From Haliclona indistincta (taxonomy: Eukaryota > Porifera > Demospongiae > Haplosclerida > Chalinidae), in the NCBI GenBank assembly GCA_964017065.1, contig OZ024788.1, positions 2,341,021 to 2,405,020 on the forward strand: a DNA stretch of 64,000 nucleotides. Direction: 5' to 3'. A program made the position numbers and the translations under genes. The notes below the pieces were generated by a model that made no database searches, was not told the DNA's origin, and saw only the letters and a program-made list of their open reading frames with translations. Shown piece by piece: positions 22,701 through 36,002 of this stretch. How positions within the stretch are numbered: position 1 is the first letter of the stretch; each line of letters starts with the position of its first letter.

Positions 22701-25700
22701 GGGGAGTGTATGCCGACCCACGGCACCGATGCCCAAACACTCCCCCAAAACCGAAGGTAACCAACCACCTCCAATCCTGCTCATGATCCTGAAACCCCTT
22801 CAACTCTCTCTGAGAAAAGGAAAAAACTGAGAAGAAACAACATTATCTGGAAACCAATAAGTAATCAAACCACCATTAGTCACAACAGTACAGCAAACAA
22901 TCAACTACAAATAAGCCATCACTCGTACAGACAAAGACAAAGCAACGAGGAAGACACAGCTAGCACAAACTAAGTCAAATAAGACCTAGCTAGCTCAGAC
23001 CAGGAAAAGATACTATCGATAAAAGGGGATGAATGAAAGTAAAGATCGCGCAATACCCAAACAGGTCTCACTGATCACCCAGAGAGCATAGCCCCCACAG
23101 TTGAGTTATCAGAATGAACATGCAAACCCAGCCAGCACATCCCCCAAAACAGCAATAGTAGAATCAATCCATGATGAATGCCACTGAAAGCTAAACCAAC
23201 CAGGAGCGAAGTAACCACCACAAACATAAATACCAGACGCCTCAGTGAAAACCTGATGACGAACACTAAGGCTACACAACCAGCCACATGCAAACAGGCT
23301 GTAGCAAGCAATAAAGAATGCCTCCAACATGCAGAACAATGAAGTATAAATTATTGTAACAGCGCAACTATGGCATATACTAATACAACTATAGACAAGA
23401 ATCAGCGAACCGCAAGTCCGCAACACATACTGGACAGCACAATTAAGCAATATAAATCGTATAGACAAATTAATGATAAATGTAGAGCAAGACACAGCAC
23501 AGCTAATGCAAGCAATGCATACTATATAAACCAGAAACAACACACATGTACGTGTAGCACAACTCAGCACAAGTAAAACAGCCAAACAATAAATATTGAA
23601 TACAGCCAGCGCAAGCAACAATGAACATATGTAGCGCAAACAAAACTGCACAGCACATGCGCAGCACATAACAGACAAATAAGATGGTGCAACACCCAGC
23701 ACAACCAGGCACATACCACATAGCCAAGAAACAATACACATGTACAATAGGAAACCACCCAGTGCAACACCTACCACAGCGCACGCAATGCTTAACATAT
23801 AGGCAAGAATGAAGTGCAGTACAACACATACCGCACTGTGCAAACAATGCCTAAATCAACATAGGCAAGAATGAAATGCAGTACAACACATACCGCACTG
23901 TGCAAACAATGCCTAATTCAACATATAGACAAGAATGCAGTACAGTGCAACACATACTGCACTGTGCAAACAATGCCTAATTCAACATATAGACAAGAAT
24001 GCAGTACAGTGCAACACATACTGCACAGTGTAAGCAAAGCATAACATATAGACAAGAAACCAATAATAATTATAGTACAACACATACCGCACAACGCAAG
24101 CAATCCTTAACGTATACATGTAGACAAGAAAGACGTACGGTGCAAGACGTACGGTGCAACACCTACCGCCCCACCACAAGCAATACTTAACGAATAGACA
24201 GAAAACAATATTATAGAGCAACACTGTACATCAACCGCAGGCAACGCATATGCAACTGAGAGACAAACAATAATTACAGCACAACACATGAAGGCACAGC
24301 GCAAGCAACTAACACAAAGACAATAAATAGCCACAACTACAGCACAAAGCGTAGAACACACAACTATAGAGCAACACATACTGCCCAGTGTTAACAATAT
24401 AGAGAGGAAACAACATAGTCCAGCAGGTAACCCATACAGCATTGAGTTGGCAACGCAGAGAGGAAACAACATAAACTAGCAGGCAAAGCATACCGAAGGC
24501 AAAGCATTGTAAAGAGGAACAACATACCTCTGCAGGCAGCCTATCTAGCATTGTGCTAGCAATGTAGAGAGGAAACAACATAGGCTAGCAGGCAAAGCAT
24601 ACCGCATCAAGCTAGCAATATAGAGAGGAAACAACATACCTCTGCAGGCAGCCTTGTGCTAGCAATGTAGAAAGGAAACAACATAGACTGGCAGGCAAAG
24701 CATACAGCAATGTGATAGCAAAATGGGAGAGGCAACAAAGATTGCTCAGCAAGCAAAGCGTACATACAGGTGATTGTAAAGAAACTTAAGTACCAACATG
24801 AAACAGAAGGTGAAGTAAACAATGCCCACCGGGTGTCTACTAATAAGCAAAATGCCAACAACATTAAATAGATACAGCAACTAAATGCCACATGGGCAGG
24901 AACCAAGGAACAGACACCACTGACACACTGCACAATTAAGCAAGGCGAACTGGAAGCAGTCAAGTAAAGCACATAGCATAGACAAGAAACCAGCAACCAC
25001 AAACCTACTGCACTGTACAAATACTGCGTACAGCACAGACAAGTATAGAGAAGGAAACAACCTATATGATATACGGGAGATGAGGAAAATGTACCGACAT
25101 ACAGCGCAGCAAGAAACAGTAAGCAAACATCATGGACCGCACCGTATAAACAATGCAACACCACTAGCAGACAATGCCTACCATTACAACTAATGTCCAC
25201 ACAGTCATAGAACCATGCCAAGTAACAAATTATTCTAGCACAAACCACCTATATGCAATCGACACCAGTGATCAGGGAACCATGAAGTGGAAAATGAATT
25301 TACAATAACTAGAGCACCACCCCAACAAGAAGAGATCAGATCAACCACAGATATCGCCGAATGTCGAAAGGTGGGTCACACCCCCGACAACTAACCTTAG
25401 AAACTAACACGCATACATACGAAAGATATTAGACTCGCATCCTATAATATGGAGACAGAAGATGCCATGCCCCACTAAAGGCAGGTTGGTGACAGCATAG
25501 GCTGAACCCCATACTCACAGAGGCCACATTACGCAACATTACCTAAGCAAATCATATCAAAGTCACAGCAATAATTATTACGCTAAACCCCGGCAGTAAG
25601 AAACAGTCAGCAAACAACACATACCGCACTATATAAACAATGGAGACTACACCTACAAGCAACCAGCAAAGAATGCATACTGCCAAACACCACTAGCATA

Positions 25701-28700
25701 CAATGTCCACCACTAGCATACAATGCTCACCACTAACAATAATACAGCAAACAACACATACTGTATAGGCAACCCAACCACTACACAGCCATATACATGA
25801 GGTTAATGCCCGCCCAGTCGTACAACCATGCATGTAAATAACAACTCATTTCAGCACAAACCACCAAACCATACCGATATGCAAACAACACCCGCAATCA
25901 GGGAACCATGAAGTGGAAAAGTGAATTTATCTGCAAAATAAGTCGGATAGGACCGACGAATGAAAAAGGAACGCCAAGTGAAAACGTGACTCACAACAAC
26001 TAGAGCACCACTCAAAAACTAAAACAAGTGATCAGCAACAGAAGCCACAAGATGTTGAAGGGTGGGTCACACCGTCGAAAACCAACCAAAGAAACTAACA
26101 GCCATACATATAAATTAGACTCACATCCTATACTAAATATGAAGACAGAAGCTTCCATGCCACACTAAAGGCAGGTTGTTAACAGCATAAGCAGAACCCC
26201 GTACTCACAGCTGCAACATTACGCAATATTACCCAAGCCATGCAACTATACTCAAAGTTATAGTAACTATTAAGCTAAACCCATAAGAAGAGAAGGACTA
26301 GTGATGTCACATATACCTACCACCAACAAAAGGCGTCCAAGCCAGCATAGACATGATAGTAGAAGGACGACTCAAAGATACTCATGTCATCTTAAGGACA
26401 TCAAGTAAGCAAGAGGCAAGGAGTAACATAATGAGTAACAGACAAACCCAACACATGCTGAAGCCAGGCATGAGACATGAGAAATAACATCAACAACACC
26501 AATAAATTTGGCATAGCAAATCCCCTGTAAGAAAACAACAGACCAGAAAGCCAAACCCAAAGTAAAGACGTCACACAAACAAAGGCTATACTCAAAAGTT
26601 ATAGCAACTAATAATGCTAAACCCAGAAGAAGAGAAGGGCTAGTGCTGCAAGCCATGCATCAAATAACGTGCATCGAACAACAGAGCCGAGCAGGAATCC
26701 CATCTCCCCGCAAGAAATGTCAGCTGAGGGGTAGCCTACAACAAAGCACCCAAATGTCCCATAGTCTGAAAAACGCTAAAAAGCCCCCCCAAAAAAACTG
26801 TCTGTCCTAGGACAGGGCTACAAACACATGAAATATGTTGCCTCACAAGAGTCAGCATACCGTAGGTCCGCAACACATACTGAACAGCACAAGCAACATA
26901 TATGATATAGACAAATAAATACAGAGCAAGACACAGCACAGCTAATGCAAGCAATGCATACTACATAAACAAGAAACGACACATGCACGTATAGCACAAC
27001 TCTGCACAAATAAAACAGACAAATAACAATCATAGTGCAACATACAACAGCCAGCGCAAGCAACAATCAACCTGTAGCACAACACATACTGCAAAGCACA
27101 TAACGTCGGGACAAAAATAAGACAATATAGTAAACCACCTAGTGCAACACCTACCACAATCCACACCACAACCACACTACACTAACCCATAATACATACA
27201 GTACAAGCCGCATAACAAAACAATCGAGGTAAAGAACATATTCAGTACAATCCAGCAAACTGAGTATACTATGCGCTGGACAGCAAACCAGAAGTAGTAC
27301 CCCATGTCTATTGCACACCGAAACAACAGCTAGGATGGACCAACAGTCTACAACCAAACTAACAAAGCAACATGGAGACAGAAGACACACCAACCAGTAT
27401 ATCACTATATATATACTGCTCACCCAAAACACAACCATGCTCAGAACACCGTGAGACAACATGTTCAGAACACTGTGAGACAATATGCTCAGAAGACCTG
27501 AGACAACATGCTCAGAACACTGTGAGACAACATGCTCAGAACACTGTGAGACAACATGCTCAGAACACCTGAGACAACATGCACCAATAATACATACACA
27601 GTAAAATCCAGGCTAGCTGCGAAGCAGACACCAGTGAACAGGAGAAGAGCTCAGCCAAGAGAACTAAATACATGTACATACCAGCTCAGAAAGACTCCCC
27701 GCTCACACAGCATCGGAAACCACACAGCACGGCATTGACGGCAAGGTACGAGGTGCCCAGGAGAACGTGGAACGAAGCCGTCCCAAACAGCAGTAGAGCC
27801 AAGAACTCCGACGAGTCACGAGCCACGTGTCACATACCATAGATGCTCATACACGGCCAGTGGACTCAGGAGGCGCGAGTAGCAAGCAGCAGAGAAAAGG
27901 AGAAGAGGAAACCGTTGGCTGTATCCGCCAGTAGAGACACAGCTACGACCAGGACGTAGAATTAAAAATGGAAGTAACGTGGACGAGCCAGACTGAACAC
28001 TGGTCACGCCTATAAATACCACCGGCATGGGGAGACCAACGGCATGAGGAGTGGCCACTCGTTTATTAACCGCGTCTAATAATTGCATTATAAACGCTCA
28101 ATTATATTGTGCATGCTTGCTAAAAATTACTTACAATATTATTAGCAATTAATTTTTTGCAAAAAAATTGCTAAAGAATTAAAATTTAATATTAACTGTA
28201 CAAGAAAATTAAAAAAGATTTCTATCGAAATCAAAAGGATTTAGGATGACAGGGTAACGCCATAGAGCAGATCTAAGTGTCTTGGACGTATAAAATTCAC
28301 CAACAGGTGAAATATCAGCTAATACGTTGTATTGTAGCCTCCATCTTGTTTTCTGTTCATCCCTACATGGGAAACACTACCATACTTTCTGTTATAATCA
28401 ATAAAATTATTGGAATATAATATACTAACAATTATGATTATTATTATCATTGCATATAGGATGAATCAACTAAAGTTTTCAATTCTACGAAATAATGCAT
28501 ATGCATTGATGAAAGTAGTGTTAAATGTAGTGTCAGGAACATCTGAGAATCAGTGCCAGATTATCTGTCAAGTAATAAACCACGTTATTACTATTATATC
28601 AGAGAGGATCAAGAAAGAAAATGGAGAAGAAGCTACTGTTTGTTTAAAGGATTTAAATGAAGATGACAGACCAGCAAAAGCTGTCGAAATGATTAATCAA

Positions 28701-31700
28701 TGGCTTCCAATGGTGACGACTAGTGCAAAATTTACTGACACCCATTACAAGAAATTTAGAGAGGAAGTTCATGTAAGTTCTGTCAGTTATAGGTAGTAAT
28801 TATCTTGTGACTATGTGTATAATATTTTAGGTATGGAAAGCACTGTTAACGTGCAATGACAGTGACGACTTAACATGTACTTGTACTAAAACTTTTCAGA
28901 AACTTTGGATTATAGCAATTGAGCAACTGCTGGAGAGAAGAATCAAATCAGTGAGCTAGGAAAACAATTATAGTTTGGGTTTTCTGTCTTTCATGTAACA
29001 TAATGGTTGTTTTTATTGCCGGCAGGTTGACAAGATTAAACTTGTACATTATCTTGAATCAAAAGATGCTGCACCACATCAAGTGTGTGATGTTTTAATT
29101 CAATTTGCTACTGATGATTTGATGACTTTATCTGATATGGTATTTCTTAAGAATGATCATGAATAAGAACTCTATTATTGTGTTATTATAGAATCTAAGC
29201 CAAAAAATCAATAGCTTGCTTAAGCAAAAGCTATCTGTTATGGGTAAACTTCTTTCTCAAATTCTTGCTAGACGTCTAGAAGGATTCACTAAAGTGATCA
29301 CAATTGAAGAATTAGTTCACTGGGATGTTTGGCTGATTATGCTGAAAGTTACAAGTAAGCACAGGAATTCCCTGTGGATAGTATCCCTTGCCATCAACTC
29401 TCTACATGACTTCCACAGGTAACGAACAGTCTGAATTATTTCGTAGCATGACTGATGTTGCAAAAGAAGCATGCAGAGCAGCACACAATGCTTTGCAGAT
29501 TCACTGTGATCAGGTAGTTTCTGGAGTTGTGACTTTAAGGGACATGACTCTTCTCAAGGAAAATGAAGGAAGATTCAATGAGTTGTGCACTGCAGCACGC
29601 ATTATAAACTTTAGTTTAAAAAGATGGCTTGGCAACATTGAATATATGGAACGACATATTGAAAGAGTTAAACAGTATCACAGTCTGCTTGATTCATCTG
29701 TACAAGGTATTTAATTAATAGCCTTCACCATGTAAATATTGCTTGGTGCTAGTCATACAGGTACTGTACAAATATACTCCAATAAACAAAACTGCATTCA
29801 TTTCGTGCATCTTCTCTGCATCAATTATTAATCTAAACTTTGTGGTTTGATATAAAAAGCAAAATTTATTATACGTACAGCACATTTTGCGTCAAACTGG
29901 TCCATTATTTTCCACAGATTATGTCAATTTAGAAAAAGAACGTCAGCATCATTATTCTAAGCCTGTCAATGAGTTGTATTTACACTGGAATGAAAGCCAT
30001 GATTGTTACTTGGGTCTCAGATGTTTTCCAACTTTAGAAATTTGCACACTCTCTATTCTTAATTCGTTTTGTATCCTTGCTACTTCAAGAATTTTTCAAA
30101 AAAAATGGAAAAACAATCTATCTTTCTTCCTGGCTTCCAAGAAGGATTTCACACAGGAGAATATTATTGATTTTGTATGGAAACCTACATTCAAATATTG
30201 TGTGGAACTTATAACAAGATTAAAGAGTGGATACATATCTCTGAGTGAGATCGAAGAAGTGTTTTGTGATGAAAAAACACTCAAAGACTTACAAAGTAGC
30301 TGCAAATCACTTGCAAAGTCATTGGTATCTTGTAAGGAGCTTTCAAGATATAAACTCTGCACGTGTGGGTGTTGTACAGCACCAGAAATTCAACAACACT
30401 TTACTAGTGACATTTCAATGATTTCTAAGGAATCAGAATGGATTGTACCAGCTTGTAAAAGAATTGAACATTATCGTCTTTGTCTAAAGTGCATGGAGTG
30501 TGCACAAACAGTTCTTACACTTTGTGATGAGGATCATTTGGATCTTACTGGAGATTTTATTACCATACATGCTTTGGTTGAGAAAGTAAGAACTATTATG
30601 TATTGAATCTAGGCTTGAAAATTAAGTATAGGCCAAACTTTGATGCAGTTATTTCTGTGAAGTCATGAATAATTAAGTCAGCTTCGCTCAATGTTTTTAA
30701 GTTATGAACTAATAAACATTGAAGTATGATGATACAAAATATTAAAAGAAAATAAAAAGATTTCTAACGAAATCAAAAGGATGTAGGGATAAAGAAATCT
30801 GTTACTGGTCCACAATGTAAACTAACAAGGAGCAAGCATGGAATGGTAACACGATTGACTTGCTAACAGACCATAGATCCCTACATCAGTGGCTGTACAT
30901 AACATTTTGGCTATACTATAATTATTTTGTCACAAGCTAGCCAATGCATGTCAGGTGTCAGTCAATAGCAACTAGCAGAACTGCTGTAGTCAGCCACTGA
31001 TGTAGGGATCTATGGTCTGTTAGCAAGTCAATCGTGTTACCATTCCATGCTTGCTCCTTGTTAGTTTACATTGTGGACCAGTAACAGATTTCTTTATCCC
31101 TACATCCTTTTGATTTCGTTAGAAATCTTTTTATTTTCTTGTTTGTGTCCTTTTTTCTTTTACAGTGAGTTTCAAATTTTTGGTGCAGTTCGAATTCGGC
31201 AAGATAATGTACAGTATCTCTTTTTTGTTTCCATCATTGGTTTGGTTTGCTTTTCTTGATAATTGCTTTTTAACTTGTAGCTCCTAACTGGTGAAACTAG
31301 CTCATGCATTCATGCATGCTGCAGCCAGGATGCACAGCATACGAGCCCCGCCCACTCTGGTTTAGAATTTTCTGTATGGCTGTGATACTATCTGGCAAGC
31401 AGCAGAACGGTGATACTACACGACCTTACTCTGTGAGTTGTTCTTCGAAGACTCCAGACGCCAATATGCGCTCTCCATATGGCGATACTCTACATGTGTG
31501 TTTGGTCACGTGCGTATTACGTAATCACAATAATGGCGTCAAACACTTAGCTGACAACTGTTCGTGATCGTGAGCTCGTAAAATGTATATCGTCGTTTCG
31601 CTAAAAAGTAAGTTCAAAAGGCACATGCCAGGAGAATTTCACGACTGTTCGTGGGTGTTTTGGTCTTGACACTGCTCGCGTAAAGGCGCTAGGCGAGTGG

Positions 31701-34573
31701 AAGAAAGAAGAATAAGAAAACGAAGATGACGAAAGTCGATTTTCACCGTTTCCAGGTTCGTCACTTTAGTAACAATTTCGAGCAATCTCCTTGCTACTGT
31801 AAGATGGGGCAACGCCAGAGAGCAGATCTAAGTGTCTTTGGACGTACAAAATTTATCACCAGGCGAAATATCAGCGTTTGAACGCTAATACATTGTATGT
31901 AGCCGCCATCTTGTTTTCTCGTTCATCCCTACATAGGGAGACACTACCGTGTCTCCCTAATTACTTGAAAACTTATCTCTTCAGTTTGGAAACAGTACAT
32001 TGATCAGAAAAATTGCATATCCAAGTAATGATTGTATTTTTATCACTTTTTTGCACCTGATGGAGACAGAGGGTAGACTTTTCATTGCGATTTTGTTGTG
32101 TTTCGGGAAAATAAAATTAACATGTAGCTTGCATATAAAATAGCTAGTACACAGCATACATGTAGCTACATGTTACATTAAAAATAATTATTATTTCCAT
32201 TATAATTAATTTTAGGACTCAAGTCAGTTGAGAAAAACTAAGTTACTTGATATAGTTGTTACTGATCCACCATTTGAAGATTTGCAAATGCTCAGTAGGA
32301 TATCTGACAGTCATAAAGTTCAGTGTCTGCAATCATTGATATCTACAAACAGTTGGAAACTTGTTGAATGGATAAAGAAGTTTCAAGGTATGAGAAATTA
32401 CCAAAATTCATGTGCTGTTAATTTTATTATGCTCATGTGCACAGATTTGAATGGTTTGCATACTTTTGTTGAAGTGGCTTTAAATGCAACCGATCATGAT
32501 AGCAGTGTAGCTACTATGGTTTCTGAACTTCGCACCGTTGAAAATGTGGTTAACAAACTTTTGCTTCAATGCCATGTGGGTTCAACTTGTTTACCTAAGC
32601 CATGTGGATTGGATGACCTAGTTACAGCTTGTGATGACATATGCAGCGAAGAATCATTTCATCATAAATTACAGGTAGTAAATATTTTAATGTATGCATG
32701 TACATTATTTCCAATTAATTGCACATATCAATTCATTTATAGCGATCACAGCAAGGGATTGTTATGATTAGTAAGCAACTCGGTCAACAGCTTGAAACAG
32801 CTGCTATACAAGAAGTTGACTCGCTGAAACGAAGGCTTGATCATGAGTGTCAGCAAAATACTAACATGAAACAACAGATTAGCTATCTCAGCACAGAGAA
32901 TTATGAAGTAAAAACAAAGAATTTAATTCTAGAAACTACTTCATTGAAACAAAGCAAGGAAAATGATGAACTGCTTTTTGAATTAAGAGAGCTTAAACAA
33001 CAGAATGCCATATTAAAAGAATCTCTTCGCCTGGCTACTGAAAGAGGCAATGAAAAGGAAGTTATGATTGAAAAGCTCGAAAATGATCTTTCTACTGCAC
33101 ATGCTGAGGTTAGAACCAAGAATAATTGTATAAAATTATTCATGCATGTTAAACTGATCTAGTTTAATACTTATTTAGACCCAACACTACTTGGCTGAGA
33201 TAAGAGACCGGTATAATGCTATTGAAGAATTGCAAGACAAGGAACTTCAATCAAAAGAAAGAATTAATAGGCTAAACGCAGATCTTGAAGCTAGCCATAG
33301 ATCATTGGAAGCAAAAAGTTCAGAATTAAACACAATTCTGGAACAGCTCCGTTCTGCTAGAAAAAGACTTAAACGCCTACAAAAAGTTGATAACATTGAA
33401 GGGCTACTTGAAGCAAAGGAGATAGGTCATGGTTCTTATGGTGCGGTCTATGAAGTACGAGTGAATGGTTTTCCTTGCATTGCAAAACGATTACATGATA
33501 TTTTGGTTGGGAGGGGTCAAGAAGAACCAGTTAAAGATGAAGATCGCACTGCTATAGTTGGTCGGTTTTGTGAAGAATGTGACTTATTGAGCACTTTGCA
33601 TCATCCTAATGTGGTCCAGTTTATGGGAATCCACTGGGGTCATGATAAGGCAGACATGAGTCTGGTAATGGAATACATGCACATGAGCTTGGAACATTGT
33701 ATGAAGATATACCCCAAAATTCCTCTTCCTTATAAGACCAGCATCCTTAGAGATGTGGCCTATGGTCTGGCCTACCTCCACTCGATTCCTATCATACATC
33801 GTGATCTTAATACTGGAAACATTCTTCTCACCGAGTCTCTCAGAGCAAAGATTGGTGACTTAGGAGTTTCAAAGTTGTTTGATCGGAGCGAAGTGCATAC
33901 AATTAGATCAAAGGTACCTGGAGCTATGGACTTCATGCCTCCTGAGTGCTTTGGTGAAGCACCTAAGTATGATGATAAGCTCGATATCTTTTCATTTGGT
34001 CACCTCATAATCTGCTTGATTAATCAAAAAGCACCAGATGTGGCTGATAAAAATATTACCACAGAAGATGTAGCCAATGGTCAGGTGCAGGTTAGCAAGC
34101 GCCGTGAGTCACTACGCCGAATGAGTGACATACATCTTTCTACTGCTGTATGGTGTCTTAGCGACAACCCTGACAGACGACCCACAAGTACAGAGTTAGT
34201 TGAAGTGTTGGAAAATACTTGCAAACAGCATCCTGTTGTTCATAAAAACCCTCTAGACACATTAGCCTCTAAACAACAAATCAAGCAGAATGCTGAGGTA
34301 ATTAATAGCTTAATTATTATTTATAGGTAAATTATTGTAACACTTCAGATGCAGATCGAAAGATTACAACGACTTAGTGACATTCTGTTGACGGAGAAAA
34401 TGGAGCTGGCAGGTGTAGTTGATCAACTGGATGAACAGCATCATGACACTGAGGTATGCTGTCATGACATGAAACTACATGATATTGCATTGAAACATTT
34501 CCAGACACATCAAGGAGACGCTGGTCAAGACGTCCAACAAAGGAGACGTCAGTTGCCTCGTGAGAATGCTTAA
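19714..34573 (+). CDS. SAM domain - RNF213-type N-terminal region - coiled coil - protein kinase fusion (about 1,810 residues, one probable frameshift)
   Basis: Exons: 19714-19938, 20393-20538, 20593-20805, 20857-21173, 21216 or 21229-21490, 21548-21766, 22067-22271, 22331-22398, 28460-28772, 28831-28950, 29026-29139, 29192-29354, 29419-29706, 29918-30595, 32216-32387, 32445-32674, 32753-33108, 33179-34297, 34349-34573. Residues 1-68 are a SAM domain (LSADEVAALLRKENV, GIDGKAFLLL). Residues 75-200 resemble the RNF213 CBM20-like region (FHITFNVIV, GFIVIKGNLQIPLHI, FWEQWDTIVY). A helical RNF213 stalk-like region (to about 1,240) follows, then a coiled coil (to about 1,430) and a kinase domain. 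The AAA+ motor, RING and RZ finger of RNF213 are absent. The start is the first Met, aligned with the paralogue at 47287. If translated, it would be a cytosolic RNF213-stalk kinase; substrate unknown. The 6.06-kb intron 22399-28459 is abnormally large for this gene. Confidence 0.82.
20744..20751 (+). other. A8 homopolymer causing a one-base frameshift
   Basis: As written, exon 20593-20805 hits TAG at 20766-20768 and ends in the wrong phase. Counting seven instead of eight A residues opens the frame, gives RCLEIPTSEKKSG matching RCLDILDSVKKQG of the paralogue at 53.9-54.1 kb, and restores the phase-1 donor. Either an assembly/sequencing indel or a real inactivating mutation is possible. Confidence 0.85.
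23815..24110. repeat. 62-64-bp tandem repeat in the A/C-rich block
   Basis: The unit CACTGTGCAAACAATGCC plus CAACATATAGACAAGAATGC plus GTACAACACATACCG recurs about four times with decreasing similarity. Single degenerate units extend to about 24700, where the phrase GAGAGGAAACAACATA recurs every 50-70 bp. Confidence 0.75.
27440..27585 (+). repeat. 24-bp tandem repeat
   Basis: The unit GACAACATGCTCAGAACACTGTGA, with 21-bp variants lacking three bases, is repeated about six times. It opens a short frame rich in Cys/Ser/Glu/His, which is not considered a gene. Confidence 0.8.
28205..28380 (+). repeat. Element A fragment
   Basis: Only the two ends remain: the GATTTCTATCGAAATCAAAAGG end is joined directly to the AGAGCAGATCTAAGTGTC...CATCTTGTTTTC end, so about 0.65 kb of the interior is missing. 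It lies between the A/C-rich block and the next exon at 28460. Confidence 0.7.
30755..31140. repeat. Foldback B copy 2
   Basis: Arms of about 150 bp face each other, with AGACCATAGATCCCTACATC in the left arm and its complement in the right. The outer right end, CCTTTTGATTTCGTTAGAAA, continues into element A. It sits in the 1.6-kb intron 30596-32215. Confidence 0.8.
31090..31960 (+). repeat. Element A copy 3 (forward)
   Basis: Near full-length copy ending GGGAGACACTACCGTGTCTC. It has the same order of blocks as copy 2, and like copy 2 is preceded by foldback B. Repetition of this B+A arrangement at two loci argues that B and A move or are copied together. Confidence 0.75.
33410..34220 (+). 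other. Protein kinase domain of the SAM/RNF213-N gene
   Basis: Seen in order: Gly-rich loop GHGSYG (from codon 33424), VAIK-type lysine in CIAKRL (codon 33484), an alpha-C segment FCEECDLLSTLHHPNVVQF, catalytic loop IIHRDLNTGNILL (His codon 33797), metal-binding DLG in place of DFG (codons 33857-33865), MPPE in place of APE, and LDIFSFG of the F helix. All catalytic Lys/Asp residues are present, so activity is predicted. HRDLNxxN and the overall pattern suggest a tyrosine-kinase-like (TKL) group serine/threonine kinase. Confidence 0.88.
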
Positions 34574-34924
34574 TAGGTATTATAGTGCTCTGTGACTTGT
34601 TAGCAATACTATTTTAATGGTCTATCATTGTGCAGAGACCACCCATCACTATCACCTCTATAGGACATAATATCGCATTGCACAAAGGACCACATACATT
34701 GAAGATACGACAGTATAGCTATAGCTAGCACAGTAACTAAACAATAATGCTGAATTGTTAATCCATAATGCACATTAGCTAGCACAGGTAATTGATACAT
34801 ATCCAGCTCATGCATGCCTATATGTTTGCAACTACAATACTACATAGTACAAAATATGTATACAAATGCAGCAACTGTCACCAGTTTGTAAATTCTGCAG
34901 TGAGTAAAATATTATGAATGAAAA

Positions 34925-35400
34925 TAATATTTTTTGGGATTATATAACGGAGCCAGCGTTTATGAAACAATACAACATCTATTCAAATGCTGTGGATTGC
35001 TTGAATTTGTAGAAACGCATGAACTGACATGAAGCGTCAGTTGACTGTTTGAAGATGATGCAAAAAACAGTTGTTATTAAAAGTGTTATTTGTCACAAGG
35101 GCAAGTTGTTCAGAAGCTCTTCAACATATCAAGAGCTGCTTCAGGCTGGTACTTATAGTAGCCATATGACCTGCTCATTTGACTTGGAGAAACACCAATT
35201 TATCATATTATAGTTCTTGACCTATCCGGCTACCTTATTTGCTGTCAACGGCCGGAGCAGTCCTATTACAGAGCTGCATTGAACTGTCAGTTGCATACCT
35301 TCTCATTTTGTGGCGTTCACACACTCCTTTCCTCCGTGCATGAGTATTTTATATTCCCGCACACCAAAGCATACTATAGAAAAATGCAGCCATTCATCAA
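34925..35400 (-). pseudogene. Serine carboxypeptidase C-terminal fragment, heavily decayed copy
   Basis: Read on the minus strand it aligns along its length with the better-preserved copy at 39140-39700, including the GGAGGAAAGGAGTG segment and the GCAGCTCTTGATATGTTGAA end, but with many indels and stops. The two share downstream flanking DNA too (about 34925-35100 versus 39140-39290), so this is a duplicated segment. 34574-34925 and 35400-36002 contain nothing recognisable. Confidence 0.65.
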
Positions 35401-36002
35401 CAGTATGCAAGTGCTCACCAATACACACTCTTTCATTGAGCTCCAGACACAATCTACATATCAATTTGATACACACATCACACATCATAACTTCACAAAT
35501 TTTTTAATCACTATCAATTTTTAAACTGTGAAACCTTTTAAAATTATAATACAGTAACTAGGATTGAGAAAACGAGGCACATGCGATTTCAAGAATGTCT
35601 TATAACATGTATTAATTGCTATTATTCAGGTCATCACAATGGACATTAACAGAACACAAAAGATACACATTCAACCACAATAAATGCAGTTGTGATAGTC
35701 AGTGATTATATATTCATGATCATAGTTTAATGAGTCTCTTGTCTGATGAAAGAGTCACACAACATATGAGTTGCAAAAAAAAATCTGCATCAAACAACAA
35801 CAATTCAACACAAGCATCATACAATGAAGGTACATGCTATCACAAAATAAAAGATGAAATTTTTACACGCGTCATTTTTACATGGTTTAGAAATTTAAAG
35901 GAAACGCTATAATTAGTACTAGCCAATTCGAAGATTTTTTGTAAAATCGATAAATTTTGTATCGGCTGTACTGGCACTACACCGAACTGATTTCTGACTA
36001 CT

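Larger units (their letters stand above)
22480..28085. repeat. 5.6-kb A/C-rich, T/G-poor block inside one intron
   Basis: The plus strand is dominated by A and C from just after the 22331-22398 exon to a sharp return to AT-rich DNA near 28080. The equivalent intron of the paralogue (59115-59164) is only 50 bp, so the block is an insertion. It is built of internal duplications: 22550-22655 (about 52-bp unit twice), 23395-23620 matching 26855-27085, 25240-25620 matching 25855-26285, and two tandem arrays. Long minus-strand open frames rich in Leu, Cys and Val (e.g. 23109-23843, 24607-25248) are by-products of composition: they have no domain and are unlike any exon nearby. Confidence 0.8.

Noticed and set aside
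23109..23843. 244-codon minus-strand open frame resembling a multi-pass membrane protein
   Set aside because: It is Leu/Cys/Val-rich only because the minus strand of the A/C-rich block is T/G-rich; it overlaps tandem repeats, has no motif, and similar frames occur throughout the block in several phases.
24607..25248. 213-codon minus-strand open frame, hydrophobic and Cys-rich
   Set aside because: Same compositional cause; the sequence is made of degenerate GAGAGGAAACAACATA repeats with no conserved domain.
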